Assembly (NCBI GenBank): GCA_029261995.1
Contig: JAJDAF010000017.1
Span: 124,001-188,000 of the forward strand
From: Candidatus Zhuqueibacterota bacterium
GTDB lineage: Bacteria > Zhuqueibacterota > Zhuqueibacteria > Oceanimicrobiales > Oceanimicrobiaceae
DNA: 64,000 nt
Direction: 5' to 3'
Positions 31,601-40,400 of this stretch are shown here, in pieces. The notes under the pieces were generated by a model. The model saw only the letters and a list, made by a program, of their open reading frames with translations, was not told the DNA's origin and made no database searches. Made by a program: the position numbers and the translations under genes. Position 1 is the first letter of the stretch. Each line of letters begins with the position of its first letter.

Positions 31601-34436
31601 CTCAGTCCAAAGCGCCAAGGTCCGGCTGACGGTCACGGATGGTCCCTCAGATGGCGGGCCTGGCGGTTCGCTTTTCAGAGCCTCAAACAACCACGGCGGC
31701 ACCACGACACCCTGGACGGAAGCGAACCTCACCGCCGCCAACGCACCAGACGTTGTGAGTTCTGCTCTGCATACTGCAGGAACCGTGACGCCGTTGCAGG
31801 TCGTCGAATTTGACATGACCAGCGCCGTGTCAGGCAATGGCGAGGTAAGTTTCTGCCTGACCACGGCCATTGGCAATGAGGTCAAGTATTTCACAAGGCA
31901 GAGTGATTTTCAGCCAGAGTTGGTTGTTGTCACAGGCTCGGGTGGCGGTAGCAATAACGCTCCCGTGGCAGTCAACGACCAGGCGGCGACGGCTGTCGGC
32001 GTGCCGGTATCTGTGGATATCACCAGCAACGATACGGATAGTGACGGGTCTATCAACACAGCCACAGTGGCAATTGTTAGTCAGCCATCCAGCGGAAGCA
32101 CATCAGTTAACAGTTCCACCGGAGTAGTGACTTACACGCCAAATGGCGGTTTTGTCGGCACCGACACATTTACTTACACCGTTCGCGATAACGACGGCGC
32201 CATTTCAAATGCCGCAAGCGTGACCGTGACGGTGAGTGGTTCAAATACCGCACCGGTGGCTGTAAACGACAACGCGAATACAGTTTCCGGTTCAGCCATC
32301 GTGATTGACGTGACCGTGAATGATAGCGACGCTGATGGAACCATCAACGTCGCGGCCGTCGCGATCGCGACGCCACCTGGCAATGGCGCGGCAACCATCG
32401 GCAACTTCGGTGTCGTTACCTACACGCCGAACAGTGGATTTACAGGCACGGACACATTCACCTACACCGTGCAGGATAACGAAGGCGCGACTTCCAATGC
32501 CGCTACGGTTACCGTCACGGTTCAGGGAAGCGGAGGCCCGCAGACACTGGTCTTTGATGCCACCGAAGACGGCCAGGTCAAGCTTTCTGACCCTGTCGCC
32601 AACTACGGTGACAAGGGCACGATGAAGGTGGAACGTGGGAAGTTTTCGTCCTACGTCAAATTTGATGTGACAGGCGTGACCGGGTCGGTTCAAAATGCAA
32701 TTGTCAGGTTGCGGACCACCAATGACCCCTCTGATGGCAGTGACGTCGGTGGGTCCATTTTTCAGGCTTCCAATAATTTCACCGGCACCGCAACGGCGTG
32801 GCAGGAAGAAACCCTTACATCGGGTAATGCCCCTGATTTAACCAGTGGCGCCCTCGAGACGCTTGGTGAAGTCATTCCAAGTACATTTGTCGAGTTCGAT
32901 GTCACAGGCGCCCTGACTGGCAACGGTATTTTCAGTTTCTGCATCAGCAGCACGTCTGGAAATCAGGTGAAGTACTACACGAAGGAAGGCACCAGTATTC
33001 CTTCTGACCAGTTGCCAAAACTCATCGTCTCTACGGGTTCGCCAACTTTTGCTCGCCTCGGCGACGAGACTCGTCTGACGGCGTCTGATGACGCCATCAG
33101 CACCGAGCCTGGACTTGCGGTCCGGATTGACGTCCTGGCCAATGACCGCGTCGGCGCGCGTAAGATCGTCGCTGGTTCGGTTGCCGCCGTGACGCTTCCG
33201 GCGAATGGCGCAGTCAGTTTTGAGGCAGAAACAGGCACTCTGGTTTACACGCCGAACGCTGGCTTCAAAGGCATCGACAGCTTCAATTACATGGTGTCGG
33301 ACGAGCAGGGCGAAAGTAGCAATCCCGCAAAGGTGGTCGTCACCGTTAAGACAGCCACTCTGCACGCAGCGGGCGATGTGGCGAAGACCTACGCTGGATT
33401 GGCTATCGACATCGCGGTGGCCGAGAATGACGCCAGCAGTGGGACAATCTTGATCACGACGCCTGCCGGGCACGGCACCATCAGCGTTGACGATCTGACC
33501 AGTCTCGTGACTTATGAACCGGACAATGGCTTCACTGGTGCTGATGGTTTTGAGTACCAGCTTAGCAACGGCGCCGGTAAGCTCTCCAAGCCAGCAGCCG
33601 TAAAGATCACGGTGGCCGAAAGTGAGCCCCAGGTCTTAGCTCTGCTGCCGACGGATGATGCCTTCGTCCGCTCTTCGACGCCTACGGACAACTTTGGCTC
33701 GGCGGATGAGCTGAGAGCCACCAACGGCAGTGCGGAGTTCTACAGTTTCTTGAAGTTTAGTGTGGAAAACCTGACTGCTCCGATTCAGCACGCAACGCTC
33801 AGGTTGTACATCAACGATAACCGTGAAGGTGGGGCGGTCTATTCAGTCGCCAACACCTATCGTGATTCAGACATCATGTGGCAAGAGGATGGCCTGGTGT
33901 GGGACAACGCACCTGAAATCAGCGGACGACCGGTTGCGACCTTCGCAAGTGAAGGCTCTCGCCGCTATGTCGATATCAATGTGACTGATGCCTTCAAGGG
34001 CTCCGGCGTTTACAGCTTCGGTTTGGCAGGCTCGCACGATTCTGAAGCATCGAAGTACGAATCGAAAGAAGCAGCCCATCCCCCGGAGCTGATCGTTGAA
34101 ACCGGAGCAATCACCGAGGGCGACTCGGAGGCTTTAGACACCGATGAGTTGCTGCCGCAGAGCATCAGTTTGCGGCCGAACTTTCCTAATCCGTTCAACC
34201 CTGAGACCAACATCATTTACGCCCTGCCCCAGAATGCGGAAGTGAAGTTGGAGATTTACAATATTCGTGGTCAGTTGGTCCGGACGTTGTTCAACGGAAC
34301 GCAGAAGGCCGGCCTGAAGCGGACCAAGTGGTTCGGAATCAATGACAACGGCACTGCAGTTGCCAGTGGCATCTACTTCATGCGGCTGGAAGTGGGCAAC
34401 CACAGATTCTCACGCAGGATCATTTTGCAGAAGTAA
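19698..34436 (+). CDS. Giant secreted propeller / Ig-repeat / DNRLRE protein with T9SS sorting domain (4912 aa)
   Basis: Second complete paralogue and the shortest. The signal peptide ends near residue 43 (core MKLVWTLLASIYAI, cleavage about VQA-QEI). Residues about 44-430 are the same propeller-like domain as in the neighbours (EEKPESKVWF, DSNDKIWAAW, IGVLWSDQ, AADDHLNLAV). Residues 432-2923 are 26 tandem Ig/cadherin-like domains. Six DNRLRE domains lie near 2928, 3291, 3653, 3919, 4280 and 4644, separated by 2, 2, 1, 2 and 2 Ig domains. The last 98 residues are the T9SS type-A sorting domain (FPNPFN, IYNIRGQLVRTL, SGIYFMRL, IILQK). The stop is only 61 bp from the next ATG with no strong terminator between, which suggests co-transcription. 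As in the paralogues, Cys outside the signal region appears only in DNRLRE domains (VSFC, FSFC). Function inferred: surface adhesion or glycan binding. Confidence 0.97.
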   Translation: MSTCGQTSESSSLTWSRNMKLVWTLLASIYAITPSQTDAVQAQEIQSTPVLLGYRDYNYGGSVTSEPTEEKPESKVWFQDNFWWGVLWDDTAEEFRIHRLDLATQNWTNTGITVDSRRRSAADVLVDGNKVYIASRAKIGVHSSDPKLATLSRYTYNSGSNTYSLDTGFPVNIPGTTETKALTIAKDSNDKIWAAWTDTLRVHVNSTNGTDTNWGTTFVLPAVDSSLAVQDIASVVAFNGDRIGVLWSDQNDDRIYFAVHHDTSATSNWQPRETVFSNGGNAADDHLNLAVRPSDGTVLAVTKTSFTVDEDPSILFHKRNPNTGVWTNHTAWLREDDPTRPIVVYNSDDDHAYIIVRDKLQEGLYVKHADVDSPVFSAGEGEVLVNSLVDLDAGNPTSTKQALNNSTGLVVLGSAKDQETYLHGYLPFNNVRPVANDDTYHVNQGTTESLPVVNNDTDSDGTVDGSTVAIVSGPLHGSVTLGIGSIDYTPTPGYAGGDTLRYTVRDNDGANAIAATVLITVNAAPVALDDSGASTEDTPIAIAVLANDTDADSAIDPATVTVVATPGNGATTLNPATGVLTYSPNPNFSGADSFTYTVADDSGAVSNQATVSLLISEANDPPFANDDNVTTDNATPILIDLLANDVDVDGTIIIASLALTQSPLHGSAVLNAATGEVTYTPNQNFFGNDSLKYTIVDDQNAVSDEGTAHILVNSVPLAVDDTTVTNQNVAVAINVLANDSDPDGSLDPATVAVQTQPAQGATTVNPVTGQVTYTPNAGYVGPDQFTYLAKDESGVNSNVATVHVKVNQAPTVNDDNVLTLKATPIDIDILANDIDTDGTLDSSSIQVLFGPFNANSFSINPNTGVVSYDPKPQFSGQDIFEYEITDNDGALSNKATVTVRVNDPPVAHPDAAVTNEDTPVIVVVTPNDTDSDGSIVPASVAVATPPANGTATVDPGSGTIAYTPAQDHFGSDSFTYTVADNDGTPSNGATVTLTINDINDPPVAVNDTAAATEDQAVQIAVLANDIDVDGTLNATSVSASPSAPHGTIAVNPVTGVITYTPHQDFFGQDSFTYTVVDDDNATSSPGTVIVNISLVNDPPAANADAATTNEDTPVDVNVLGNDTDLDGTIDATSVVVDTQPSNGSVSVDANNGLVSYSPDADFFGTDTFTYTVDDNDGLVSNSGTVTITVADVNDAPIAVNDTSNGLFNAPIEIDVTSNDIDVDGTIQPHTILASSGAHGTTSIQPSGLIIYTPSTGFIGEDTFFYSVRDDDGASSNTATVTVLVKVPPVAVNDFVVTNEDVAIVIPVAVNDSDQDGTLDLSTVSIVSGPTNGSTTVNTTTGAVTYTPSSNYNGVDTFEYTIDDNTGVTSNIASVNVTVNKAPIALNDSKTTDEDTPIDIDVSANDIDLDGSIDPTTVTVLTPPANGSFQLNHATGIIVYTPGANYFGTDTFTYQVQDNHGVATNAATATITINPVNDPPVAGTDVVTTNKATPIDIAITANDTDIDGTIVEASVVIVAQPGNGTISVNPNNGVVTYQPHAFFLGVDTFLYTIEDNNGQLSGVTTVTINVTGDNDPPVAVNDIVTTGEELAVAVNVAANDIDLDGTIDLTSVTILLAPLHGSATLNANTGVVTYLPVDNFSGSDSLSYQVSDNLGAISNEAKVLITVLNVNDAPIAANDAKTTSEDVPVTVNVLANDSDTDGNIVPSTVTIVEAPLQGSPSVNPTTGEITYTPNPNFFGTDSLKYTVKDNDGSSSNPATVHLTINSLNDLPIAVADTVETSINQPLTVNVVANDSDIDGTIDPSTVLVQTPPGNGTTSVQGSGIVTYTPNPGFGGVDAFIYNVKDNDGGTSNPALVRVTIVAPPIVANDSVSTNEDNAIGISVLANDVDVDGSLAPATVTITSGPTSGQTVVNPATGVVTYTPNPDFFGLDSFIYTVEDNDANVSDAATAKINVLPVNDLPIAVDDTVATPEDTPIAIAVTSNDSDSDGTLNFATLVVTGGPSNGQAVVDPSNGTISFTPNPNYNGLDLLTYVIQDNSSGTSNQATVNITVTQENDLPVAANDAATTNEDVAIVIDVLANDFDPDGTLDPTSVSVTVSPSSGIATVNPTTGVVTYTPNADFFGLDSLDYTIQDDLGVASNAARVKVTVNPLNDPPRANDDIAATTEDIPIAIPVTANDVDIDGTLNLNTLTLTSNPQSGSLNVNSGTGVITYTPAANFNGQDGFTYIIQDNSGLVSNQATVTVTVAETNDIPVAQNDAASTNEDVPVLIAVAGNDSDPDGSLDLTSVSITTPPTHATTEINPATGAITYRPAENFNGTDSLKYTIQDDLGDASNEAKVSITINSINDVPVAANDTTATLEDTPSVVPVVANDVDVDGTLDFATLTVTSSPANGTTTIDVGTGSITYTPNTNFNGDDSFTYTIRDNDAAASNVATVVVTVTGQNDVPVALDDVATTDEDVPVVIDILVNDNDPDGSLDVGTLSIISGATLGSTTIDPVTGKITYASASNVFGPDSLKYQIKDNSGINSNIATVRITVNSVNDLPVALNDTATTAENSPVVIAVTANDSDLEGPLNLNTLTVATAPVNGTTLVNTSAGEITYTPNANFSGQELFTYTVEDDNGGLSNEANVVITVTAGNQAPVALNDAAATDEDTPVQIDIAVNDTDSDGTINLTTVQVTSSPTHGTIVVAPTTAVITYTPALNFSGKDTLKYTIEDDLAAVSNEAAVIVTVNPVNDAPLAVNDQDSTFQNTPVVIDVPVNDSDLDGSLALNSVTVTNNPLNGAAVVNAATGAVTYTPNNNFVGQDEFTYTVQDNGGATSNEATVTVLVKVGNAPPVAADDNTATFVGVPTQIDVTNNDTDPDGSLDITSVTVIQPLNGVVAVDPVSGVATYTPNALFSGTDSFTYTVNDNQGATSNIATVTVTVTEQGGGQTLSFESIHDGQIKFTEPGSNYGAKSTMKVDGGKFGSYLKFVVSGASGAVTSAKVRLKVTDGTGDGGDNGGSIFAVDNNFKGTGIPWVELTLTSGNAPDAAGSPLSTLGAVLPSELVEFDVTSSVTGNGTFSFAVIPNSGNEVKFYTKEGLVKPELVVITGSGGGGNQAPVAANDIVATILNTPIGIDVTANDSDSDGQVDVTTVAVATAPLNGTTTVNASTGLITYTPNTAFTGTETFTYTVNDNDGAASNAATVTVTVSGGNQPPVAVNDNASANPGVVSQIDVTANDADSDGSINLTSVAITSQPLNGTANVNTGTGVVSYTANAQFEGTDTFAYTVDDNLGSTSNPATVTIVVTNPGSGQTLVFQSIGDGQVKGTEPGSNYGSKSTMKVDGGKFSSYLKFVVSGVSGAVTSAAVRLRVSDGVGDGGDNGGSIFLVGNNFNGTNIPWVEGTLTSGNAPPASGTPLTTLGAVSPSQTAEFDVTAAVTGNGTFSFAITPNSSNEVKFYTKEGSVAPELVVVTGSGGGNQAPVAVNDNASTTAGTAIGIDVTANDSDSDGTVDVTTVVIAGQPANGTLGVNSVSGVVTYTPNPGFAGTDTFTYTVKDNDGANSNAATVTVQVVGANLPPVAVADNATTQEDNAVAIDVTANDTDSDDGINVTTVIVTGGPTNGSAAVNSTTGVVTYTPNAGFSGTDSFTYTINDNSGATSNAATVTITVEAAGSGATFAFDAVEDGQVKLTDPGANYGSKETMKVDGGKFSSYMKFVVTGVTGAVSSAKVRLRVTDGLSDGGDSGGSIFRVDNTFEGTATPWVEATLTSGNAPATAGSPLETHGAVVPNETVEYDVTGSVTGNGSFSFAITPQSTNEIKFFTSEGIVAPQLVLTTGSGGGGGNQAPVANNDNATTNQDASVTIDVTGNDSDSDGVIDASTVAVVAGPTNGSATVNTSSGVVTYAPNSGFSGTDSFDYTVKDNDGELSNTATVTITVESAGSGDTFTFISTDDGQVKLTETGKKYGAKGTMKIDAGKFESYLKFLVTGLTGSVQSAKVRLTVTDGPSDGGPGGSLFRASNNHGGTTTPWTEANLTAANAPDVVSSALHTAGTVTPLQVVEFDMTSAVSGNGEVSFCLTTAIGNEVKYFTRQSDFQPELVVVTGSGGGSNNAPVAVNDQAATAVGVPVSVDITSNDTDSDGSINTATVAIVSQPSSGSTSVNSSTGVVTYTPNGGFVGTDTFTYTVRDNDGAISNAASVTVTVSGSNTAPVAVNDNANTVSGSAIVIDVTVNDSDADGTINVAAVAIATPPGNGAATIGNFGVVTYTPNSGFTGTDTFTYTVQDNEGATSNAATVTVTVQGSGGPQTLVFDATEDGQVKLSDPVANYGDKGTMKVERGKFSSYVKFDVTGVTGSVQNAIVRLRTTNDPSDGSDVGGSIFQASNNFTGTATAWQEETLTSGNAPDLTSGALETLGEVIPSTFVEFDVTGALTGNGIFSFCISSTSGNQVKYYTKEGTSIPSDQLPKLIVSTGSPTFARLGDETRLTASDDAISTEPGLAVRIDVLANDRVGARKIVAGSVAAVTLPANGAVSFEAETGTLVYTPNAGFKGIDSFNYMVSDEQGESSNPAKVVVTVKTATLHAAGDVAKTYAGLAIDIAVAENDASSGTILITTPAGHGTISVDDLTSLVTYEPDNGFTGADGFEYQLSNGAGKLSKPAAVKITVAESEPQVLALLPTDDAFVRSSTPTDNFGSADELRATNGSAEFYSFLKFSVENLTAPIQHATLRLYINDNREGGAVYSVANTYRDSDIMWQEDGLVWDNAPEISGRPVATFASEGSRRYVDINVTDAFKGSGVYSFGLAGSHDSEASKYESKEAAHPPELIVETGAITEGDSEALDTDELLPQSISLRPNFPNPFNPETNIIYALPQNAEVKLEIYNIRGQLVRTLFNGTQKAGLKRTKWFGINDNGTAVASGIYFMRLEVGNHRFSRRIILQK
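20991..28467 (+). repeat. Array of 26 tandem Ig/cadherin-like domains in the 4912-aa protein
   Basis: Units of about 96 codons with the N-D-x-D-x-D-G loop. The first five line up one-to-one with the first five of the 6262-aa protein. Both lack the ND linker after units 1, 3, 4 and 5. Both have DN-x-TP in unit 3 and GPFN in unit 5. Unit 9 (LASSGAHGTTSIQPSG) resembles unit 4 of the 5880-aa protein (LASSGSHGTTLIKPDG), so related segments sit at different depths in different paralogues. Confidence 0.95.
28468..34120 (+). repeat. DNRLRE/Ig composite repeat zone of the 4912-aa protein
   Basis: The KVDGGKF-type strand of DNRLRE domains 1-5 starts at 28575, 29664, 30750, 31551 and 32634. The intervals are 1089, 1086, 801 and 1083 nt. 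The 801-nt interval is short by about 285 nt, exactly one Ig domain, because only one Ig domain lies between DNRLRE 3 and 4. DNRLRE 6 (LLPTDDAFVRS) precedes the sorting domain. Confidence 0.9.
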
Positions 34437-34482
34437 CCAGGACCGAAAGTAGCACCATTTTGGTGAGTAGCAGCTAAGTAAG

Positions 34483-34493
34483 AAGAGGTAGGA
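34483..34493 (+). promoter_or_regulatory. Shine-Dalgarno site(s) for the 6262-aa gene
   Basis: AAGAGG (34483-34488) lies 9 bases before the ATG at 34498 and AGGA (34490-34493) lies 4 bases before it; the first is better placed. The only other structure in this 61-bp gap is a tiny hairpin CACCA-TTT-TGGTG at 34453-34465, too weak to be a convincing terminator. Confidence 0.65.
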
Positions 34494-34497
34494 CTTC

Positions 34498-37400
34498 ATG
34501 AGCAGATTGGGGCAAATACAACGGTGGCACGGAATACGCAGACAACCCAAGGCGAGCGCCGGACACGGAATTTGGATTCTTGTGATGTTCGTGCTCGCGC
34601 TGATTCCAGGTGCGCTGGGCGCCCAAACCTATCAGGGCGCTCCGGTAGACCTTGGGTATCGTGATTTCGAGTTCACTGGCGGCACTTCCGAAATAACGGA
34701 GGAAAAGCCGGAGTCCAAATTGTGGTATCACGATGGGCTTTGGTGGGCCGTGATGTGGGAGCCGAATTCGGCGACCTTCAGGATTCACAAGTTTTCACGT
34801 AACGACCACAGTTGGACCAATGTCGGCCCGGAAGTAGACGACCGCGCCCGTACTGGCGCCGATGTACTGGTGGATGGCAACACGCTTTACGTTTCGTCCC
34901 GGGCCAAGCTCAACATCCAGGCCAGTAAGTCAGAAGTTGCGACAATCAATCGGTACACTTACAGCGGTGGAAGCCAGTCGTATTCACTGGATAGTGGCTT
35001 CCCTGTGCAGATTAGCGGCAGCCACAAGACACGTGCTCTGACTCTCGCTAAAGACTCTAACAACAAGCTCTGGGCAGCCTGGGAGAATGATACGTCGGTT
35101 GTGATTAACCGCACGGACGGCCTGGACGACACCAATTGGGGCACCGCATTTCTGCTGCCTTCGCAGGGAAGCAATACACAAGATATCGACATCAGCGCTC
35201 TGACGGCGTTCAAGGGAGACCGCATTGGTGTTCTTTGGTCGAATCAAAATGACGAAGTGATGTACTTTGCCGTTCACCCCGACGACAGCGTTGACACCAA
35301 CTGGCAAGCTCGCGAAATCGTGCTCAACGGCCAGCCCAATATGGCGGATGATCACATCAACCTGGCCGTGCGCGAGAGCGATGGGACGGTTCTCGTGGTC
35401 ACCAAGACCGGGTTGGGAGGCTCCACAAATCCGGGACTCGTCATCAGCCGACGGGATGGCGCTACTGGAGTCTGGACAAATCACGTTGCCTGGGAGACGT
35501 CCAACGACATGACCCGGCCCGTAATTGTCTACAATTCTGATAGCGACAGCGCCTATGTCATGGGAAAAAGCGACGCCGTCAGCCCCAAAACCATCTTCGT
35601 CAAAGCATTCGATGTGGATAATCCAGCATTCGACGCGACATCTCTTGGCCGCATTTTTATGCGAAGCCAAATTGATGACGAGGCCAACAATATCACTTCG
35701 ACGAAACAGACGGTGACGAACGCCAGTGGCATACTGCTGCTTGCCAGCGATCGCAACACCAAGCGCTACCTTCACCGGCTCTATGATTTCAACAATAACC
35801 GCCCGACAGCGGGTGATGACAGCTACACCGTGAATCAGGGTGCGGCCACAGTCCTTAACGTGACCGTAAATGACACCGATTCAGACGGCACAATCGATGT
35901 AACAACAACCGCGGTGGTCGTTGCTCCTGACAGTGGGGCGGTTTCCATCAATCCCGCAAGTGGTGAACTGACTTACACGCCAATCTCAAGCTTCAAGGGC
36001 ACAGAGACATTCAGCTACACCGTTTCGGATAACGACGGGGCCAATGCCCTTGCAGCCATCGTCACCATCTCCATAAACGGCGTGCCAGTCGCTGGGGATG
36101 ACAACGTTGCTACGGATGAGGATACGCCTGTAGATTTTTCACCGCTGACGAACGACAGTGACCCCGATGGTTTGGTGGTTTCATCGCTAACGGTGATTGG
36201 AACGCCAGCCAATGGATCTTTCAATTACAATAGCGCTTCGGGCGTGATGACCTATACCCCGAACGCCGGTTTCCATGGCAGCGATGTCATGACGTATGCT
36301 GTCGATGACGCTAGTGGCGCAACCTCGAATACCGCCACGATTTCCCTGATCATAAATGATGTAAACGATTTGCCAATCGCGCAGGATGATGCTGTTGCGA
36401 CTGACAACGAAACGCCGACCGTCATCGACATCCTCAGCAATGACTCCGACTCCGACGGAACGCTGCAGCCCGCGACGGTAGCGTTAACCCAGCAGCCTTC
36501 GGGCGGCACGATTAGCATCAATACCACAACCGGGGCGCTCACCTACACCGCCAACTCAGGCTTTTTCGGCGAGGACAGCGTGCGATACACTGTTCAAGAT
36601 GACGACGCTGGCGTAACCAATGCGGCGAAGGTTGCACTGACTGTCAGTGCAGTTCCGGTTGCAGCCAAGGATTCAGTCGTGACCGACGCAGACGTGGCCA
36701 TCGTCATCGATGTGTTGGCTAACGACTCTGACGCAGATGGAACGCTTGTTCCGTCGAGCGTCACCGTGGCCACTGCGCCTGCCAATGGCACAACCTCGGT
36801 CAATCCCATTACCGGCGCGATTACTTACACGCCCAATTCCGGCTTCCTTGGTCAGGAAACGTTTTTTTACACGGTTGATGACAACTCCGGCCTGACTTCA
36901 AGTCAGGGCACCATTGTTGTCAGGATCTTCGGACCGCCAATCGCAAACGATGATAACGCGGCCACCGAGTTGAACACCCTGGTTGCTATTGACATTCTTG
37001 CCAATGACGAGGACCTGGACGGTGGTACCCTCGATCCGGCTTCGGTCAATGTCTTTCTGGGGCCCTTCAACGGTTCGATGTCAATTAGTGCCTCAACTGG
37101 CGTTGTCAGCTATACGCCGAACAACAATTTTGCCGGCACTGACATTCTGCGATACACCGTCGATGACAACGATGGCTCGACCTCCAATGATGCTGTCGTG
37201 ACCATCAAGGTTACGGTCGCACCCACTGCCGTCGATGACAACGCCAACACCACTGAAGACAGTGCCGTGCAGATAAGTGTCACGGCAAATGACAGCGACA
37301 CCGACGGCACCATCGATCCGGCCACGGTAGAATTTCCTTCCGGACCTGCCAACGGCGCCGTTGCGGCTGACGTCAGTGGCATCGTTACCTACACACCGGC

Positions 37401-40400
37401 CGCGGACTATTTTGGCAGTGACACCTTCACCTACACAGTCAAAGACAACGATGGCTTAGCGTCCAACGCGGCGACCGTGAATGTGACTATTAGTCCTGTC
37501 AACGATGCTCCGGTAGCGCAAAATGACACGAGTGCCACCGGCGAAGAGACGCCGGTGGATATAAGCGTGGCTTCGAACGACACCGACATTGACGGCTCCG
37601 TTGAAGCGACTTCAGTGACCCTGATAAGCCAACCGTCTAACGGCTCCGCTACGGTAAATGGTTCGACCGGTGTGGTGACCTACGTTCCCATCACCGACTT
37701 TTTTGGTCAGGACAGTTTCACTTATACTATTGATGACAACGCAGGCGCGACTTCCAACATTGGCTCCGTCGTCGTCAATGTCAGCGATGTCAATGATCCG
37801 CCGCAGGCGAATGCGGACACCGGCACTACCCCGGAGGAAACTACAGTTTCAGTGGATGTGACGGCCAACGACAGTGACATCGACGGAACGGTTGACGTGA
37901 CAACCGTGAGTGTGACGACGCCACCGCAACATGGTTCTGCAACTGCCAACGGTGCCACAGGCGAGATCGACTATACACCGAGTATCGATTTTTTTGGCAC
38001 GGACTCACTGCAATACAGCGTTCAGGATGATCGGGGCGGCGTTTCAAACCCGGCGTCCGTCGTGTTCACGGTCACTGACGTCAATGACCCGCCGCTTGCC
38101 ATCAACGATACCGCCAACACCGCGGAGGAGATCCCTGTTGAGATAACAGTTGCAGCGAACGACTCCGACCAGGACGGCATCGTCGTGCCGACCACTGTCA
38201 CGGTCAGCTCGCAGCCTGGAAACGGTTCTGCCACGGTTAATCCCGCAACAGGAGTGGTGACCTACACACCAGCCACGGATTTCAGCGGCGCGGACACGTT
38301 TTCCTACACAATCGATGACGAGGACGGCGCAACATCAGCGGCCGGTAACGTCGTAGTGAACGTCACAGACGTGAACGACCCTCCTGTGGCAGTGGACGAC
38401 AATGCGAACACTCAAGAAGATCTGGCTGTTGATATCAATTTGGCTTCCAACGACACAGACATCGACGGCAGCCCGGTGCCAACATCCATTCTAATAACCG
38501 GTCAGCCGTCCAATGGCGGAGTTAGCGTCAACCCTGGAACGGGTATTGTCACCTACACGCCAGCCCTTGATTTTGTCGGTTCTGACAGTTTTCAGTACAC
38601 CATCGATGATGATGATGGTGCCACCTCAGGCGTTGCAACAGTCGCAGTTTCCGTCACCAGCGTTAACGATGCTCCGGTTGCCGCTGATGACGCTGCGACG
38701 ACGCTTGAGGAGAACTCGGTCGATATCGATGTAATTGCCAACGATTCCGACGTTGACGGTACCGTTGACGCAACAACCGTTATCGTGGAGTCAGGTCCGC
38801 AAAACGGCGGCGTTTCCGTGAATGCTGCAACCGGGGTTATCACATATTCCCCGAGTGCAGATTTTTCCGGCGAAGACAGCCTTCGTTACTCTGTCAAGGA
38901 CAATGATGGTCTGGTGTCGAACAACGGCAAGGTCACGCTGACTGTCACCGACGTCAACGATGCCCCGGTAGCCAATGATGACGCCACCACCACCGATGAA
39001 GATACCCCGGTCGTGATTAACGTTGTGGGCAACGACACTGACATCGACGGCAGTCTGGTGTTCTCGACGCTGATCGCGAGTCCGGGAGCGAATGGCGCCA
39101 CCTCAATCAACCCCGCTACCGGTGAGATTACCTACACGCCGTCGTCAGGGTTTTCCGGCGCGGACACTTTCATTTACCGCATCAATGACGATGACGGCGC
39201 GACCTCGAATGACGCGACCGTCACCGTCACCGTAAACAATGCCCCGATAGCGCTGGATGACTCGGTGGACACAAATGAAAACACCGCTGTCACGGTTGAT
39301 GTTGCCGCGAACGATTCTGACGCCAATGGCGTCCTCGACCTCGCTTCTGTAGCTATTGCAGGCCCGGCAGGTAACGGCACGACCTCCATCAATCCGACAA
39401 CCGGCGCCATCACTTATACTCCGGCAACTGACTTTTCCGGCACCGAGGTGTTTACCTACACCATCGACGATAACGCCGGCGCCAGTTCGACGCCGGCCAC
39501 GGTCAAAGTTTTTGTGAATGATACGCCTGTCGCAGTCGATGACAATGCGACCACCAATGAAAACACCGTTGTGCAAATTGATGTGACTGCCAACGACGCC
39601 GATTCTGACGGCAGTCTTGACCTTACTTCAGTCACCATCGCGTCGGGCGTCAGCAATGGCTCGACCTCGATAAATCCTGCTAGTGGCGTCGTTTCTTACA
39701 CGCCAGGCAGCAATTTTTCCGGACAGGATAGTTTCACCTACAGCTTGAAGGATGACAAGGGCGTGACCTCGAACATCGCGAGCGTCACCATATCCGTGAA
39801 CGACGCACCCGTGGCCTCTGATGACGTGGCTAGCACCGATGAAACCGCTCCGGTGGTTGTCTCTGTGTTGTCAAATGATACCGATTCAGATGGAAGCCTC
39901 AACCCGACAACCGTTACGGTCACCGGTGGTCCTGCCAATGGCAGCACGTCTGTCAACTCCGCGACCGGCGCGATCACCTATACTGCAAATGCGGCCTTTT
40001 TCGGCGTAGACACCTTTACGTACACCGTTCAGGATGACGGTGGCGCCACTGCGAATGCGGCAACGGTGTCCATCACTGTCGTTGACATAAACGACACTCC
40101 TCTGGCTCAGAACGATGCGGCAATAACCCTTGAAGACAGTCCAATAGCGATTAATGTCGTGGGCAACGACAGCGACCCGGATGGCAGCATCGACCCAACG
40201 ACGGTCGCCATAACACAGACAATAAACGGATCTGCCGTTCCAAACCCCGGAAACGGTCTGGTGACCTACACACCGGCCCCTGACTTCTTCGGCGCCGACA
40301 CCTTTCGGTACACTGTTAATGACCTTGCCGGCGGCACCTCGAACGAGGCTCTGGTGGCCGTGAATGTGCTCGGAGTGAACGATCCCCCGTTGGCCGTGAA

